DNA of 64,000 nucleotides from Acanthochromis polyacanthus (GCF_021347895.1 NC_067119.1:9312534-9376533), one strand, 5' to 3'. Counted from the first letter of the stretch, positions 1 to 12,779 are shown. A program made the numbers and translations. The notes: generated by a model from the sequence alone, not told the origin.

Positions 1-380
1 CCCTTGCAAAGGATTTCATTTTCGTACAAAATAAGACAGAATACTGCCCTCATCTCTCCTGAAAGTTGACCCCTTCATAATTTTTAGCAACAGTTCATTT
101 TACAGCTGGTGATAATTAAACACCTGAAATGTGTTGATCACTCCAAAGTCTAACAAGCAAAATAAATAAACAAATATGTACATATATTATAATCATTGTC
201 TGCAGAGAATAATCAGATTAGCTTACCTGGATAGAAGCAAAATGTATTAATCCCTCTTAGATTGTGTGCAGATGTCAGTCATACAAGCAGGAGATGCAGT
301 GTAAGCTTCAGGTGAAACGTCATCTGTCTAAGGCACATAATATTCACTCAAACACAAAACTATTTCCTTGGCCTTGCTGG

Positions 381-906
381 GTTTACACGACAACCGAGTG
401 AAAACATTCTGCGTTTATATTGGAATGCTGGAAGGACTGGAAACGCTGTAGTATGCATGCCAGGCTGGTGATGTAACTTTGTGGAGGATGACCACTACCT
501 GTTCCTCCACTGACCAGAAGTAGTACAGCCGCTGATGTAGAGGTGGGCTGATTATCTGGCGCAACAAATGCACATTTTGCTGAAGGAGATTCAATAAATT
601 CATTTGACTCAGCAGCCCAAACCCAACACGGTAGTCCTCCGTTGTTACTGCTGTAGTCTGGTTCACGCATGGCAACTACAATGAAGTGTAATGCACAGAG
701 CGGAGCGTGACGTTGGCTCCTCACTGAAAACTCCAACTTCTCGTTCACACAGCAACAGCGGCTGTTGCATTTGAGAACAATTCAACTCTGGAGGCTGAAG
801 TCAAAAGTTCTCGTTTTGTGTCGTCTAAAAGGCCATTTTTGTGTAAACGGGGGGCCGAAACGCAAAAAAAGTTTGCATTTCACCCTAAAACCATTTTCAT
901 GTCAAC
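381..906. mobile_element. Degenerate short inverted-repeat DNA element (hAT-like MITE, tentative)
   Basis: The left edge reads GTTTACACGACAACC and runs on to GTGAAAACATTCTGCGTTT. The right edge, read on the - strand, begins GTTGACATGAAAATGG and also leads into a GTGAAA...GCGTTT stretch, so the two ends look like diverged inverted repeats. The interior holds motifs such as GTGTAAACGG next to CGAAACGC that recall a common fish hAT-type MITE. No target duplication is visible. The 121-codon open frame across 383-748 (-) has no recognisable domain and looks accidental. The family call rests on memory of fish repeats. Confidence 0.4.
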
Positions 907-1024
907 AGGACCTAAAACTAGAACAGCCATCTCTAAACAGAGGAAGGAGTCACCACTTATCAAGTACTTATAAGGCAGTCTTGAAGTTCCTTCCCAGGGA
1001 GTTTCACCACTAGTAACACTGTAA

Positions 1025-1108
1025 CCCTTTGATGTACAGTGTGGGTCAGGAGACGCCCATTTTCCATTGGGTTTGGGTCACTTTTGACCCATGTTGTGCA
1101 TCAAAGGG
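1025..1108. mobile_element. 84-bp TTAA-flanked mini-element (piggyBac-like)
   Basis: The ends are inverted repeats: CCCTTTGATGTACA at the left and, read inward from the right, CCCTTTGATGCACA. The right end is followed by TTAA (1109-1112) and the left is preceded by GTAA (1021-1024), one base from TTAA. A TTAA target with ends starting CCC is the piggyBac pattern. The interior contains another inverted repeat around GGTCACTTTTGACC. It has no coding capacity. Confidence 0.5.
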
Positions 1109-1112
1109 TTAA

Positions 1113-3029
1113 ATCATCCCTCACCTGGCATTGTATTGAGTCTTTGGTCAATAACAAGCCTTTAGCTGTGTGATTTTGGGGGTGTGAATAAATACCTGGG
1201 ACTCCCCCCTAGTCAGTTCTATCTAAGGAAACCTCTTAAATGAGGGATAAAATGTTTTCAATGACCAAAATGTGAATTCCAGCTCTTCCTATAGAAAAGG
1301 ATTCAGGACAAACATGGCCCGAGATTACTTAAGATCTACACAGAGTTATTACCAGTGTTCAGTTCCTTTCATATTTAGTTTAATACAAGTAAAAGGGTAC
1401 AGTTTTCATATCCAGCACCATAAACAAAGTGCAACTTTCCTACTTTTCACTGCCTCAGTGTGATGTCTGCCTCTTTGTTGTTTGCTTTTCGTTAAAGAAC
1501 AGACAAATGAGGCAATTTGCACATTTTAATTATCCTGAACATACATTACGCTCCAAGTTTCTATGGCAACAACCAACACTGCAACATAGCGTTGGGTTAG
1601 GTGTGAGGGATTATCTATATTTTATCTCTGCACCTGGAGGGATGAAGAGGAGCTATGGCATGATGGGTAATTACACTAGGAGAATGACAGCTTTGATGAG
1701 TTTTTTTTTTCTTCCAATATCTCTAAAACTGAGACTTTTCTACATGTACCCGTCCCTCTCTATGACAGAGCTGACACCGTGATGGAAATTCATTTATATT
1801 CTGCACGATATGCTAATAGAAAGATTGAGTAAAGCAACATTTCCAGTCAGTCCGCAGTGATTTTCTCTAAAGCCAGATCAGTCATTTTGATAGCGGTGCT
1901 GCTATTTGTCTGTGTTCAGATTCTACAGTCCGCTGTTCAGTTTAACAAACACACAAACAGTTTTAATTCCCTGAGCTGCTGCATTCATTCAGCAGCAGTG
2001 TCAGTGTTAGACTCTCTCTTGTTAGTTCTACTTTTACCGACCAGCCACCTTGGCCCACCTAGTGCCGTGTTACACAATGAAGCTCTATTTACTTCCAGGT
2101 ACTTTGGAGAGGATCTAAATGTCATTTCCCTGGAAGTCGTTCCAAAATTGCAATAGCCTGAAAATGAAATATCTTATCAGGTTTGAGCAGCCTGAGCCGA
2201 AGCACCTAGAAATTGGGGTTTACGTGTTAATGAGGTGATTCTGAGCAAACCATTAAAGCCATTGGACAGCCTTCGTCTTTGTTGGCACTGTGGTCCTGCT
2301 TTTAAAAAGCCATCTGTTTAAACTGAAAATGAAGCCTCAAAGTTGTCCCTCTGGGAGTTTTATTTTAGGCCTGCCAAACATTTTAAAACTCACCGGAAGA
2401 TGAGGGAACACCTTTATCAATGTGTACTCAGGGTTCTCCTTTAACTAGAGGGCTCAGGTGGTGTTGTGGTTCTGGGGGCTAAAGACGGTGCAGAATGTTT
2501 TACTGAATAACATCTTTGAGATTGAGATAAGATGTGAGGATAACTTCAGATGTGCACAGAGAGATGATGAGTATCACCATTATTCAGTTCTACAGTAAAT
2601 CTGACAAGTTCTAAGAGTTTCTGGTTGGTGTTTGTGTTTATTTAAGTTGCTAGCAAAACTAGACTGTTTGCTAGGTCAAACACAATTTTCTCTCAACTGC
2701 ATTTTTATCCACTTTTTTTTTTTTACACAGATAAAGGCTTTAACCATTGGTTTTTGTCAGAAAACTGATGAACACAACCTAACTTTGTAATGTAATGCAT
2801 GAGCTGGTGGGACAGGCAGCCAGTTTGAAAGAGCTCCAGTGTCCACGTTAGGTGGTAGGTGAAGAGTTTGTCTTTTGATGGACGACACATCATCAGTCTC
2901 AGAATTAATTCCTGTTTTCTGTTGTTTGCTTTCAGTTTTTACTTGATTTCTGGTCATTTTTAGGCACCAAAAGTACATGGTTAGGGTTAGAGAAAATGTC
3001 ATGGTTATCAGCCCCAAGGAAACATATCT
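1113..3029. other. No gene seen; AT-rich spacer
   Basis: The open frames here (for example 1429-1782 + and 1857-2156 +) lack recognisable domains, splice context or biased codon use and are treated as chance. There are poly-T runs near 1700 and 2710. The stretch 2940-3030 contains a GGTTAGGGTTAGAG motif and may be the upstream part of the dispersed repeat that follows. Confidence 0.4.
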
Positions 3030-3320
3030 GTCGACCCCCAATGTTGCCTAAATGCCTTTTTATGCTAATTTGCCTTAAGCCTTTCTGTGGTAGGGAAAGC
3101 TCTGGTTTATTCATTCATTACCTGAGTCAACAGTTACTTTATCATTCATGTAAACCTAGAGTGTGACGGGCACATCGGCAGCCTGTCCTGGTGTGATCAT
3201 GTGATCTGTAGCCAGAACTAACCAGGTATCACTGAGCTGAATTCTAAGAATGCTGTTAACATTAAGCATAAGTACTTCATTAAGCACATTTACTGAAGCA
3301 CTTCAGTGTAGATTTGCTGT
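3030..3320 (+). repeat. Dispersed repeat, copy 1 (unknown family)
   Basis: This stretch matches, in inverted orientation, about 11810-12150. Shared blocks in the same order include AATGTTGCCTAAATGCCTTT, then GGTTTAT-CATTCATTACC with CTGAGTCA, then CATGTAAACC, then GTGATCTG-AGCCAGAAC, then AAGCACATTT and GAGCACTT/GAAGCACTT. Colinear order of several blocks over about 300 bp makes chance unlikely. No terminal repeats or coding frame are visible, so the class (LINE/SINE fragment, MITE or segmental copy) is unknown. Confidence 0.55.
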
Positions 3321-5633
3321 ACTGTGATTTATGCACATATTTCCTCTCTGTACTTTTCACCACACTGCAATTGACATCCTTCTTGTAGTTGTTCCTTCAG
3401 TGTATTTATTAATTTCAGCTGCTAGTTACTGTGCAGAATTTGATTAAACTAAATTTTATAAACAAATAAATGGTGATTTATTTTCGTACCTCAAAATTAT
3501 TGACAGATTTTTGATCTCCAGGGGAAATATTGCTCCTGTCTGACAAACATTTGTCCCACTTTTACCAGTTTGAACACAGAAGTGATGTGAATTATTGTAA
3601 TTATTAATAATCACAATTCACAAATTTGATTTAGGGTGTTTTAGTATATTTTGATGCTTGTATCCAAGTGTAAAATTTGAATGCACTTTGAGTATTTTTA
3701 CTTAAATATCTGAAGATCTCTTCATCTCTGAGTTCATTCTTTCCAAGCAGAAGAGCTGAGAAAATGGGCCACAGATAGTTTTTTTTTTTTTAATTGATCA
3801 AAGACACAATGATGCTTTTACAAAACAGGCAAGAGATTGATTAAAGCTGTTTTTCACCTCATATGAAACATTTTTTTGAACAAATAAATGTAACAAAATT
3901 GCTGCTCTGCTGTTGTGATTAATTGATTTTAATTTACTGACATGAACATGTTACAGAACAACACATCTTATGTCTTCTGTAACATTTTAGATGCTGACTT
4001 GCCTTTCATCCCGTAATTTTTCATCTTCTGAGTCAGTTCAGCTTATTAGCCTCCTTAAAGCCACAAATTTAGCTGCCATGCCGGTTTTAATAGTTAAAAC
4101 TTCATTCTTCAATATGCACATTTACACAAAAGCAAGAATTTATTTTATACTGTTTTTGAATATTGATCAAGACAAACTTGAATACATGGAATAAACCGTT
4201 TCTGCACATTTCTGCTTGCTAAATTTAATGCATCTCTCTGTTGCTCCTTTTCTGATCTGGAACATAATAATCCAGGTACTGATTTTTTTCCCTGCTAGCA
4301 TTTTGATGGCACAATTTACCTATTTTGTCCAAACGAGGGCCTTTTCAAATTACTGCAACATTTTCTTTCCAATTCTTGCCTTTCACCACCCCAGAATAAT
4401 AAGACAAATAGTAATGCATGTACACTAAGTGAAGATGTGTTTGTATTTAGACTTCCTCATGCGAAATCCCCAACAGATGAGCAATCTTTGTGATCAAAAC
4501 AGTGAGATTAAAGCCTTTGATTAATCATTGTGTGACAAAACATGAATCATAAATGTTCCCAAAACAGAAGTAGTCAAACATAGAGAGAGCACATTTCTGT
4601 TGGTTTTGAGTTCCTTTTCAGCTCTAATGTTGAATTATATAATTCGCAAACTTCCTCTTAAACAAATGGTAAACTGACAGAAGAAAGTAGAGCAATGAGA
4701 TGTTATTACTGTCACATCTCCTCAGAACTTTTTCAGAAGTAAGCCTGGCTGTCCTGAGAGCTGCGGTGACGGCTTATCCCCAGATAATACCAGTGGCTGA
4801 TTTCTGCTGAGGTTATGTGGAGGTGTGCACGTTGAGAGTAAGAAAGAAAAAGAAATGAACAAAAGAAAATGCTGCTCGATGTTTTGAAAGAAGGGTGAGG
4901 CTTTACTGTTGTTGTTGTTTTTTTGTTTTTTTTTAATTGCGTATCCGTGGCAGAAGTGGCACAAAAACATACTTATCGATTCTCACTGGTAAAGAGAAAG
5001 GAACATTTCGGGAACAATCTGCCTGCTCCGTCTTTTGTTGAAAAGGTTTGCGATTTTTAAAAAAACCCATCGCGAAGAATCCATCTGCTCTAACAGCTGC
5101 CATTACTGTCAGCTCGAGATCTGACAATGGAAAACCATCCAGCACCGCTGATTAGTTTTCCTGTGTTGCTGCTTCTTTTTTCATAAATTCTGCTAATTTG
5201 AGATTCACTCTGAATCGATGCATGTCATGCTTAGTCATGGCTGTTAAGCAGAAAATGACTTTGGACTTGTTTGGTGCCTTGTTTACTCCTTAAAGTCATT
5301 GATTATGTAGAGGTAGTGTCTCAATCAGGAAGTAATATTTTAGATTTTATTGGATGTTGATTTTTTTTAAATTATTTTGTTTACCATCGAAACACTGTCA
5401 CTAAACCAGAAAATTAGTGGCATTATGAAATGATCTATTAAGTTGAAATATTGAGTTTAAGACCTTTTTGTGTAATTTACTGTGTGATTTTACCTGATTG
5501 ATTTACTAATTAGGGGTTAAAACTACACAAAAATGATAGAAACTGCTGATTTACCAGACTATAGTACATATTAAGACTGAGACCCCACAGTGTTATTAAT
5601 AATGTAATTTAACCCAACTAATATAACAACATA
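3321..5633. other. No gene seen; AT-rich spacer
   Basis: Long AT-rich non-coding stretch with homopolymer runs (T at 3779-3791 and 4918-4935). The part near 3350-3440 weakly resembles a fish repeat often seen near LINE tails, but it is too diverged to call. Open frames of 60-82 codons show no recognisable motifs. Confidence 0.35.
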
Positions 5634-5730
5634 CAGTGCCTATAAAAAAATTTACCTCCCTCAAAATTTTTTCTGTTTTATTGCTTTTCAACATTGAATC
5701 CTGGTCAATATATTTTGCTGTTTTGACAAG

Positions 5731-5867
5731 CTCACAAAAGTAACAATAAATAAAAATTTATTGAAAATTAAATAATCAAAAACAGCCATTACTTTTGAAT
5801 TGTTGATTAACATAATTATTTAAAAAAACAAACTAATGAAACAGGCCTGGACAAAAATGATGGTACC
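5731..5867 (+). repeat. Left terminal inverted repeat of the Tc1-like element
   Basis: This 137-bp arm pairs with 7077-7213, with four mismatches found by reading the two arms base by base. The inner edge is TGATGGTACC. The high similarity suggests recent insertion or conversion between arms. Confidence 0.9.
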
Positions 5868-5933
5868 TCTATAAAAGATTGAAAACCATTTGACCAGAGT
5901 GACATGATTAACTCAGGTGTGTCATTTAATTGA

Positions 5934-7070
<1,137 letters not shown>

Positions 7071-7076
7071 GTTATG

Positions 7077-7213
7077 GGTACCATCATTTTTGTCCAGCCC
7101 TATTTCATTAGTTTGTTTTTTTAAATAATTATGTTAATCAACAATTCAAAAGTGATGGCTGATTTTGATTATTTAATTTTCAATAAATTTTTATTTATTG
7201 TTACTTTTGTGAG
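7077..7213 (-). repeat. Right terminal inverted repeat of the Tc1-like element
   Basis: Inverted partner of 5731-5867. It begins 6 bp after the transposase stop codon, so the gene has almost no 3' untranslated sequence before the repeat. Past 7213 the sequence no longer matches the left flank. Confidence 0.9.
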
Positions 7214-7252
7214 TTTCAAGTGATTTCAGTGAGAATTGTGGGTTTTTCCTTC

Positions 7253-7280
7253 TTCCCCAAATTTTCAGAAATTTGGGGAA
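7253..7280. repeat. Perfect 12-bp-arm hairpin, TCAG loop
   Basis: The arms TTCCCCAAATTT and AAATTTGGGGAA are perfectly complementary around the loop TCAG. It lies 40 bp outside the right Tc1 arm, where the missing outer end would be expected. Function unknown. Confidence 0.6.
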
Positions 7281-7414
7281 TTTTTTTGCTGGATGTTTGA
7301 ATATATTTCAGACGAGGAAGCAATATTTTTTGGTGCCGTTGAATGAAGACAACAGGAGTGTTAAACCATTTCTGTTTCGCTTTTCTTCAGCTTATAATCC
7401 CGGATTTCCCTCTT

Positions 7415-7525
7415 GTGCTGCATTCATTTGACCCTCTGCCTTTACCAGTCTGCCAAGAAGCACCCCCACTTCTCACATCATGATGCTGCCACCACCATGC
7501 TTCACAGTGGGGATAGTGTATCTGT
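7415..7525 (-). pseudogene. Short Tc1-like transposase fragment
   Basis: On the - strand the stretch around 7480-7510 reads GTGAAGCATGGTGGTGGCAG, encoding the KHGGGS box that is a hallmark of Tc1 transposases, followed by a decayed continuation. The rest of the gene is not recognisable, so this is a relic of a copy different from the one at 6036. Confidence 0.45.
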
Positions 7526-7640
7526 GATGGTGTACAGTGTGTGTTTTTGTGTTTGCGACCTTAGTGAGGATAAAGTGGTGTTTACCAAAAAAACAACAAC
7601 AAACAATAAAAATATTGTTTGTTGGTTTTTTTTGGTAAAT

Positions 7641-8990
7641 TCTTGTCAAAGTAGAATTTGTTGACCAAGATTCACTAATTTAAATGGCCAGGACACTACA
7701 GCATTAATAAGTATGGAGATCAACCTGACTAATTTTGAACTATAGTTGTGGCCCTCAAAAATATACATTAAAATACAATAATTCCCTGGCTTTCCGATGG
7801 CCAAGCTTAGTTTTTTTTAGTTGGCGGAATGAAATGATTTTCTTTCCAAGGCTAAACAATCAATGGATTTCAAACCAAAGCAGTGCAAAGTCATGCCATC
7901 CTGCTTGTATCTCGCTATTGGTGGTATTTCACGCAGTAATTCTGTAACACGTTTGAAATCTATTACACAGTGAAGGTTGACTTTATTATATGTTAAAATC
8001 AAATTGCAGTATCCGTCAAATGAATCACAATTAGATATTTTCTTCAAATCATTCCACTCTACTTTCCAGAGATTAATGACTTTTTTTCCACAACAGCTTT
8101 GTGTCCTTGAGCTCAGCTTTCCATATAAAACCACTGCTGGCAAAAGCACTTCATAAAAACACTCAGCGTGAGGAAGTCCAACCCATTGCCCTCGGCACAG
8201 CCCTCTGATATAACCTCGACTTCATCTCACGGCAGAAACAGCTGTTTGATATTCCCGACCATAAACGTAACACATTCTGTGTTTTGCTGGACCGGCTCGT
8301 CTCTGCCCTCTGGTTTGATTTGAGAGTACCTCTGCTCCATCTTTATGCAAAGCACACTGATGAAGCAGCCACTTATCATTAAGTAGCTGGCGTTGTTATA
8401 CATCAAGGTTTCCTGTTATCAGCTAATATATGCATTATTAATCCAGATGAGGTACAGCGCTGTGTCTTTATGCATACCTATTAGGAGGCAGAGATATTAA
8501 CTCCCACCCACGTCTACAACTCCCTATCAGGGGGAAAGTGAAGTTCACATGACAATGTTGTCAGTTCACTGTGTGAAAACTTTTGTTTATGATACCTTGT
8601 TCCCCCTTACAGCAAAGGAATATTGTGGTATTTTTGTCTTTGTTTATTGCATATAGAGACAAGATGGAGCCTCCAATGGAAACATGTTACAGTCGTGCAG
8701 AGCAGCTTTATTTTCAATCTGCAATCAGCTTGTGTAAATGACACTTAGACACCAGGGATGTCATGAGGACTGACACGTCAGCAATGATACCATATAATGT
8801 TATAGAACTTGATCAGACTTGTTTTTGGACATTACCAGCATGTGAAATGGCAAAACTGTATCAGCACATCCCCTGCAACTTGTGGGGAAAAAACGGCAAA
8901 GTAGCATCTATGAAGAGATTCTGCATTTTAGGAAGATGATCAGGAACAAGTTACAGACAACAACAATCCAAATGATGTCACAGAGCATTT
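7641..8990. other. No gene seen
   Basis: Non-coding spacer without recognisable repeats. The open frame at 7817-8149 (-) has no domain signature. Confidence 0.3.
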
Positions 8991-9043
8991 CAGAATCAGA
9001 ATCAGAATCACTTTATTCATCCCCGAAGGGAAATTCAGTTTAG
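8991..9043 (-). mobile_element. LINE/SINE 3' tail fragment
   Basis: The motif CAGAATCAGAATCAGAATCA followed by CTTTATTCATCCCCGAAGGG and AAATTC is a widespread fish repeat tail. On the - strand it ends in a short ATTCTG tandem, as in 3' ends of CR1/L2-type retroelements. Only about 50 bp survive. The clade is recalled from memory, not searched. Confidence 0.5.
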
Positions 9044-9056
9044 GAACAAAATTACA

Positions 9057-9294
9057 AAACCTATAAAAACATCCATCCCACTTGGAAGCTTTTATTGCTT
9101 TTCATCTTCGAATTGTGGTCATTTCAATTTCTGAGAAAGATTCACCAAGAAAGACTCTTTCATGTCTAAGTGAAAACAGATTTCTATCGTTTTCTTTGTA
9201 AATTCGTATCAAATCAAGCATGATTCAATGTTGAAAAGCAATAAAGGGAAAAACTTTCAAGGTAAAAAACATTTTTGTATGTGTAGGCAGTGTA
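9057..9294. mobile_element. Short palindromic Tc1-type MITE
   Basis: The left part holds CTTTTATTGCTTTTCATC. The right part on the - strand begins TACACTGCCTACACATAC and contains CTTTATTGCTTTTCAACA, so the two halves are inverted repeats. The right end also matches the outer left end of the Tc1 element at 5634-5730 (CAGTGCCTA... TTTATTGCTTTTCAACATTG), which ties them to one family of ends. The interior contains AAGACTCTTTCATGTC, which recurs at about 9481. Confidence 0.6.
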
Positions 9295-9460
9295 AAATAT
9301 TACATTAGTCAGGTTCTTTTCCATAACTGATAACACTGCAGGGCCCTAATGTGTATCATAGGCAGGTATGTTATATAATTCTTGTTGGGGTTTAATCCCT
9401 AAAATCTGTATTACTCAGGTAAAATCATACCATACACAACACTACAGAGGCTTAAACCTA

Positions 9461-9600
9461 ATATAAAAGAACTTACAAAAAAGACTCTTTCATGTCAAAG
9501 TGAAAACTGATTTCTACAGAGTAATGTCAGTTACATAAAAATATAAAATGTCAAAAAATAGAAAATGGTTGTATAAGTATGCACCCCCTTTAAAGTTGTA
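9461..9600. mobile_element. Partial second copy of the same MITE family
   Basis: AAGACTCTTTCATGTCAAAG and GTGAAAACTGATTTCTA repeat the interior of the element at 9057-9294. This is followed by GTATAAGTATGCACCCCCTT, the form of fish Tc1 MITE ends. No opposite end is visible, so this is a fragment. Confidence 0.5.
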
Positions 9601-9611
9601 CACCTAATTAA

Positions 9612-10159
9612 CCCTTTACGCTTCAGTGCGTCGTAGGTGTACCGCTGGCGGTACACCTACTAATTTGCATAGGAATTTCAAGAATGTCCGACGGCTGCAA
9701 ACCCGATTATGCAAACACTATACGCCGATGGAAAGCTTAGATTCTCATGAATCCGCCGGTATAAACCACTTTCAGATGTGATTACCAGAGCGGGTGAGAA
9801 AAACACATTTGTCCGACAAAAACAAATATTCATCCATCCGTTCTCTGTACACGGCTTCAACGCACACAGCGCGACTCACATTTCCGGGTTCATTATTACA
9901 CACAGAAAAAAAGATTCCACAAAAAAACGGCCATAATCCAACCTTTTACATCCAGACAACACAAGCCAGTAAACTATTTTGTCCAAAACATGTCCTGAAG
10001 TCGGTATAAAAGCCACGAATCGGTCGTTTTCAAGGAAATGCACCTCGTGATGTGCGTCCAATATTCCCTGTATTTTTCGTCATTTTTTTAAATTTAAAAA
10101 TAGAATATTAGCGATTTTTTTGTACTGAAAACAGCTGGAATTGACTGAAGCTTAAAGGG
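9612..10159. mobile_element. piggyBac-like non-autonomous element, copy 1
   Basis: A 548-bp element flanked on both sides by TTAA (9608-9611 and 10160-10163). The ends are inverted repeats, CCCTTTACGCTTCAGT at the left and CCCTTTAAGCTTCAGT read in from the right. A TTAA target with ends starting CCC is the piggyBac pattern; Kolobok also uses TTAA and is the alternative. Near the left end lies a perfect palindrome (9633-9660). No transposase frame is present. An inverted, trimmed copy lies at 13188-13674. Confidence 0.75.
9633..9660. repeat. 28-bp subterminal palindrome
   Basis: Perfect 13-bp arms, GTAGGTGTACCGC and GCGGTACACCTAC, surround a 2-base TG centre. It lies about 20 bp inside the left end and is imperfectly kept in copy 2, where the second arm has changed. 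Such subterminal palindromes can be transposase-binding sites; that role is an inference. Confidence 0.7.
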
Positions 10160-10163
10160 TTAA

Positions 10164-10998
10164 TCAACTGAACTGAACAAACGTGTCGCTCAGTATCAAG
10201 TTACATCTAATTTGAAGTGGGGATGCAACTAACATTTCAATTTCATTGTTCAAAATCATTTAGTTCAGAAGTGTCAAAAAAAAAAATTCTCACCCAAACC
10301 CAAGTTGACCTCTTTCTTTGTTTCTTACTACACACCAAATAGCCAGATACCCAAAAGTTATAGAGTAGGACCCTAGTACAGAGAGAAAACAATAGGAATG
10401 TCACATCAAAGTAAATGCAACTAACAAAATAAAGGACCTCATTACCTTATTAGTGAATACTTGACTAAAATTCAAATATAGAGCAGTAATGAAAAGGATC
10501 ACTCAGCCTTCCTCCTGAAATATAAACTACAGATGTACAAAGATTTGTGGATTTATATTAATTTGTACTTTCTATCATTCACTGAGAGTGATGATCACTG
10601 TAGAGCCCAGATTGCTGCGAGCAAGCAGCAGGTTTGCAGAGGAAAAGATTTGGCTGCCGTAGATCACAAAATATGTCAAAAAATCACTGAGGCTTTCTTC
10701 TTGCTGCTCGATATTGTCTTTATTATCAGTCTCCATTGAGTTCCTGACAAATGCTCACATTAACACCTCATTTAACTGGCAAAAAGACGAGGATTTAGCC
10801 ACGAGCTTGACTTATTTATTTTAATATTCAGTGGAAATTAACTGTCAGAGTAGTGAAACTTAATTAAGATAAGTAGTTGCTTTTGTCGTGGGTTTTGTTT
10901 ATTATTATTATTTTTTTATAAGTTTCACTCCAGATTTTAGTGGTACTTTTTCAAAAACAAATTATTCTAGTGTTTAATAAATGCTGACTAAAGACTTA
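10164..10998. other. No gene seen
   Basis: AT-rich spacer. The 21-bp block starting CAGTATCAAGTTACATCTAA near 10191 recurs at about 43010 within a diverged dispersed repeat. No coding evidence. Confidence 0.3.
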
Positions 10999-11362
10999 CA
11001 CTTCAGAAGTCTGGGGTCACTTAGCAATGTCCCTATTTTTGAAAGAAAAGCAGCTTTTTTTTCAATGGCGATAACATTAAACTAATCAGAAATCCAGTCT
11101 AGACATTATTAATGTGGAAAATGACTATTTTAGCTGAAAACGGCTGATTTCTAATGGAATATCTCCATAGGGGTACAGAGGAACATTTCCAGCAACCATC
11201 ACTCCTGTGTTCTAATGCTACATTGTGTTAGCTAATGGTGTTGAAAGGCTAACTGATGATTAGAAAACCTTTGTACAGTTATGTTAGCACATGGATAAAA
11301 GTGTGAGTTTTCATGGAAAACATGAAATTATCTGGGTGACCCCAAACTTTTGAACAGTAGTG
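10999..11362. mobile_element. Tc1-type MITE, copy 1
   Basis: A 364-bp non-autonomous element. The left end CACTTCAGAAGTCTGGGGTC and the right end, read inward, CACTACTGTTCAAAAGTTTG then GGGTCAC, are diverged inverted repeats. TA precedes the left end; CA follows the right end in place of TA. A colinear copy lies at 25058-25427, sharing nearly the whole interior, for example TGGAATATCTCCATAG and CATCACTCCTGTGTTCTAAT. No coding capacity. Confidence 0.8.
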
Positions 11363-11809
11363 CAGGTTGTAACTATTTAAACTGCATGGCATTAAGTATA
11401 TGACCTAAAAGTAGATAATGCTTGTGTAATAAATACAGTTAATAATTGAAGTTCTGCAGCATGTTCATTACAGTAAATTCTCAGAATCACTGTGTATTGG
11501 TCTGTAGGAGTAAATATAATAAAAGCTCTACAGTCCACAATTAATCACAGCAGCTGGAACAAGAATTTTTTTAAATGTTTTTATTTTTCGGAAAATGTTT
11601 CAAATAACTGAACAACGTTCATCAGTCTCCTGCCCATTTTGTATTTACCCAGCAGAACTGTTGTTCATAAACTGGTGTGCATCGATAACAAATTGCAAGT
11701 ACTTATGCATAATTCTTCCTTCCATTCTAAGAACTGCAACTCAACTAAGAGTCTACCAAGTTACTAGAATGAACAAACTACTAAAGGAACAAGTGCATCA
11801 TTGTATTTT

Positions 11810-12150
11810 TTAATTGTAGCTTACCTAAGTGCTCGAGGAAATGTGCTTTGTTACTTTCCCCAGACGAATTATACCTAATTCTTTCTAGAATTACATCTTA
11901 AATGTATCTGAGTGGTTCTGGCTGCAGATCACAGCAGGGCACGTTGCAAATACAGCTGGCAGATGTTCAGAGTCCCCATGAGCCTGGTTTACATGACTGA
12001 TCATGTAACTACTGACTCAGGTAATGAATGCATAAACCAGGGTTCTTTTCTTCTCAAGCACAGAAAGACGTAGTTGCAGTGCCTCAGTATTTTTGCAGAG
12101 CACCTTAAGCAGAATGAAGAAGAAAAGGCATTTAGGCAACATTAGGGATG
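11810..12150 (-). repeat. Dispersed repeat, copy 2 (inverted)
   Basis: Inverted partner of 3030-3320, with several colinear blocks including AATGTTGCCTAAATGCCTTT and CATTCATTACCTGAGTCA on the - strand. This copy has about 50 bp more between the first two blocks. Class unknown. Confidence 0.55.
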
Positions 12151-12779
12151 GCCCTCACAGAATATTAGCAATCAAGAAAACCAACGACAGATACCTGGAA
12201 CTGATGTATGTCTGCAATCAAAATAAAAGAAATGGTGTCATAATTTAGAATAGCATAAACTCTGACACAAAACTTCCTTTTTTTTTACTACTTTCTATAG
12301 AACAGATAAATGATTTTAAAGAAAATATTTTACACATAAATTCATAATAATAAATAACTCTTACTTAAACCCTTAAGTTTATGATCAATGCAGCCATTAG
12401 CCACTTAATTGATGCCACAGAAAGTCTTCAGTGCACCACAGTGACAGTTCCCTCATTCTTATCTGCTGAACACATGACAATAGAAGAGACAGATGGTTTA
12501 TAGTTTATTGTGGTGGAGTGTTTGATTTTCACACTAGCCTGAAATTAATGGAAGCTAGTGGCTGTCTGGAAAATTGGAAATCAATCGAAATATTTATGGT
12601 ATGCTTTGGAAGACTGTTGGTAATAAGTGTGATTTGTGGTAATATGTTAAAACGCTTCCCCACAGATATTTGACATGTTGTAAGCAGTTATCTTTCAACA
12701 ACAGAAGTCAGTACATCCCTGTGTAATATAAATTAAATGGCAAATTATTTCAAACTTCATCGCCTCTTAATAATAGATT
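12151..12779. other. No gene seen
   Basis: Non-coding AT-rich spacer between the dispersed repeat and the THAP-bearing element. Nothing recognisable. Confidence 0.3.

Noticed and set aside
383..748. 121-codon frame on the - strand
   Set aside because: It lies inside a degenerate inverted-repeat element and has no recognisable domain.
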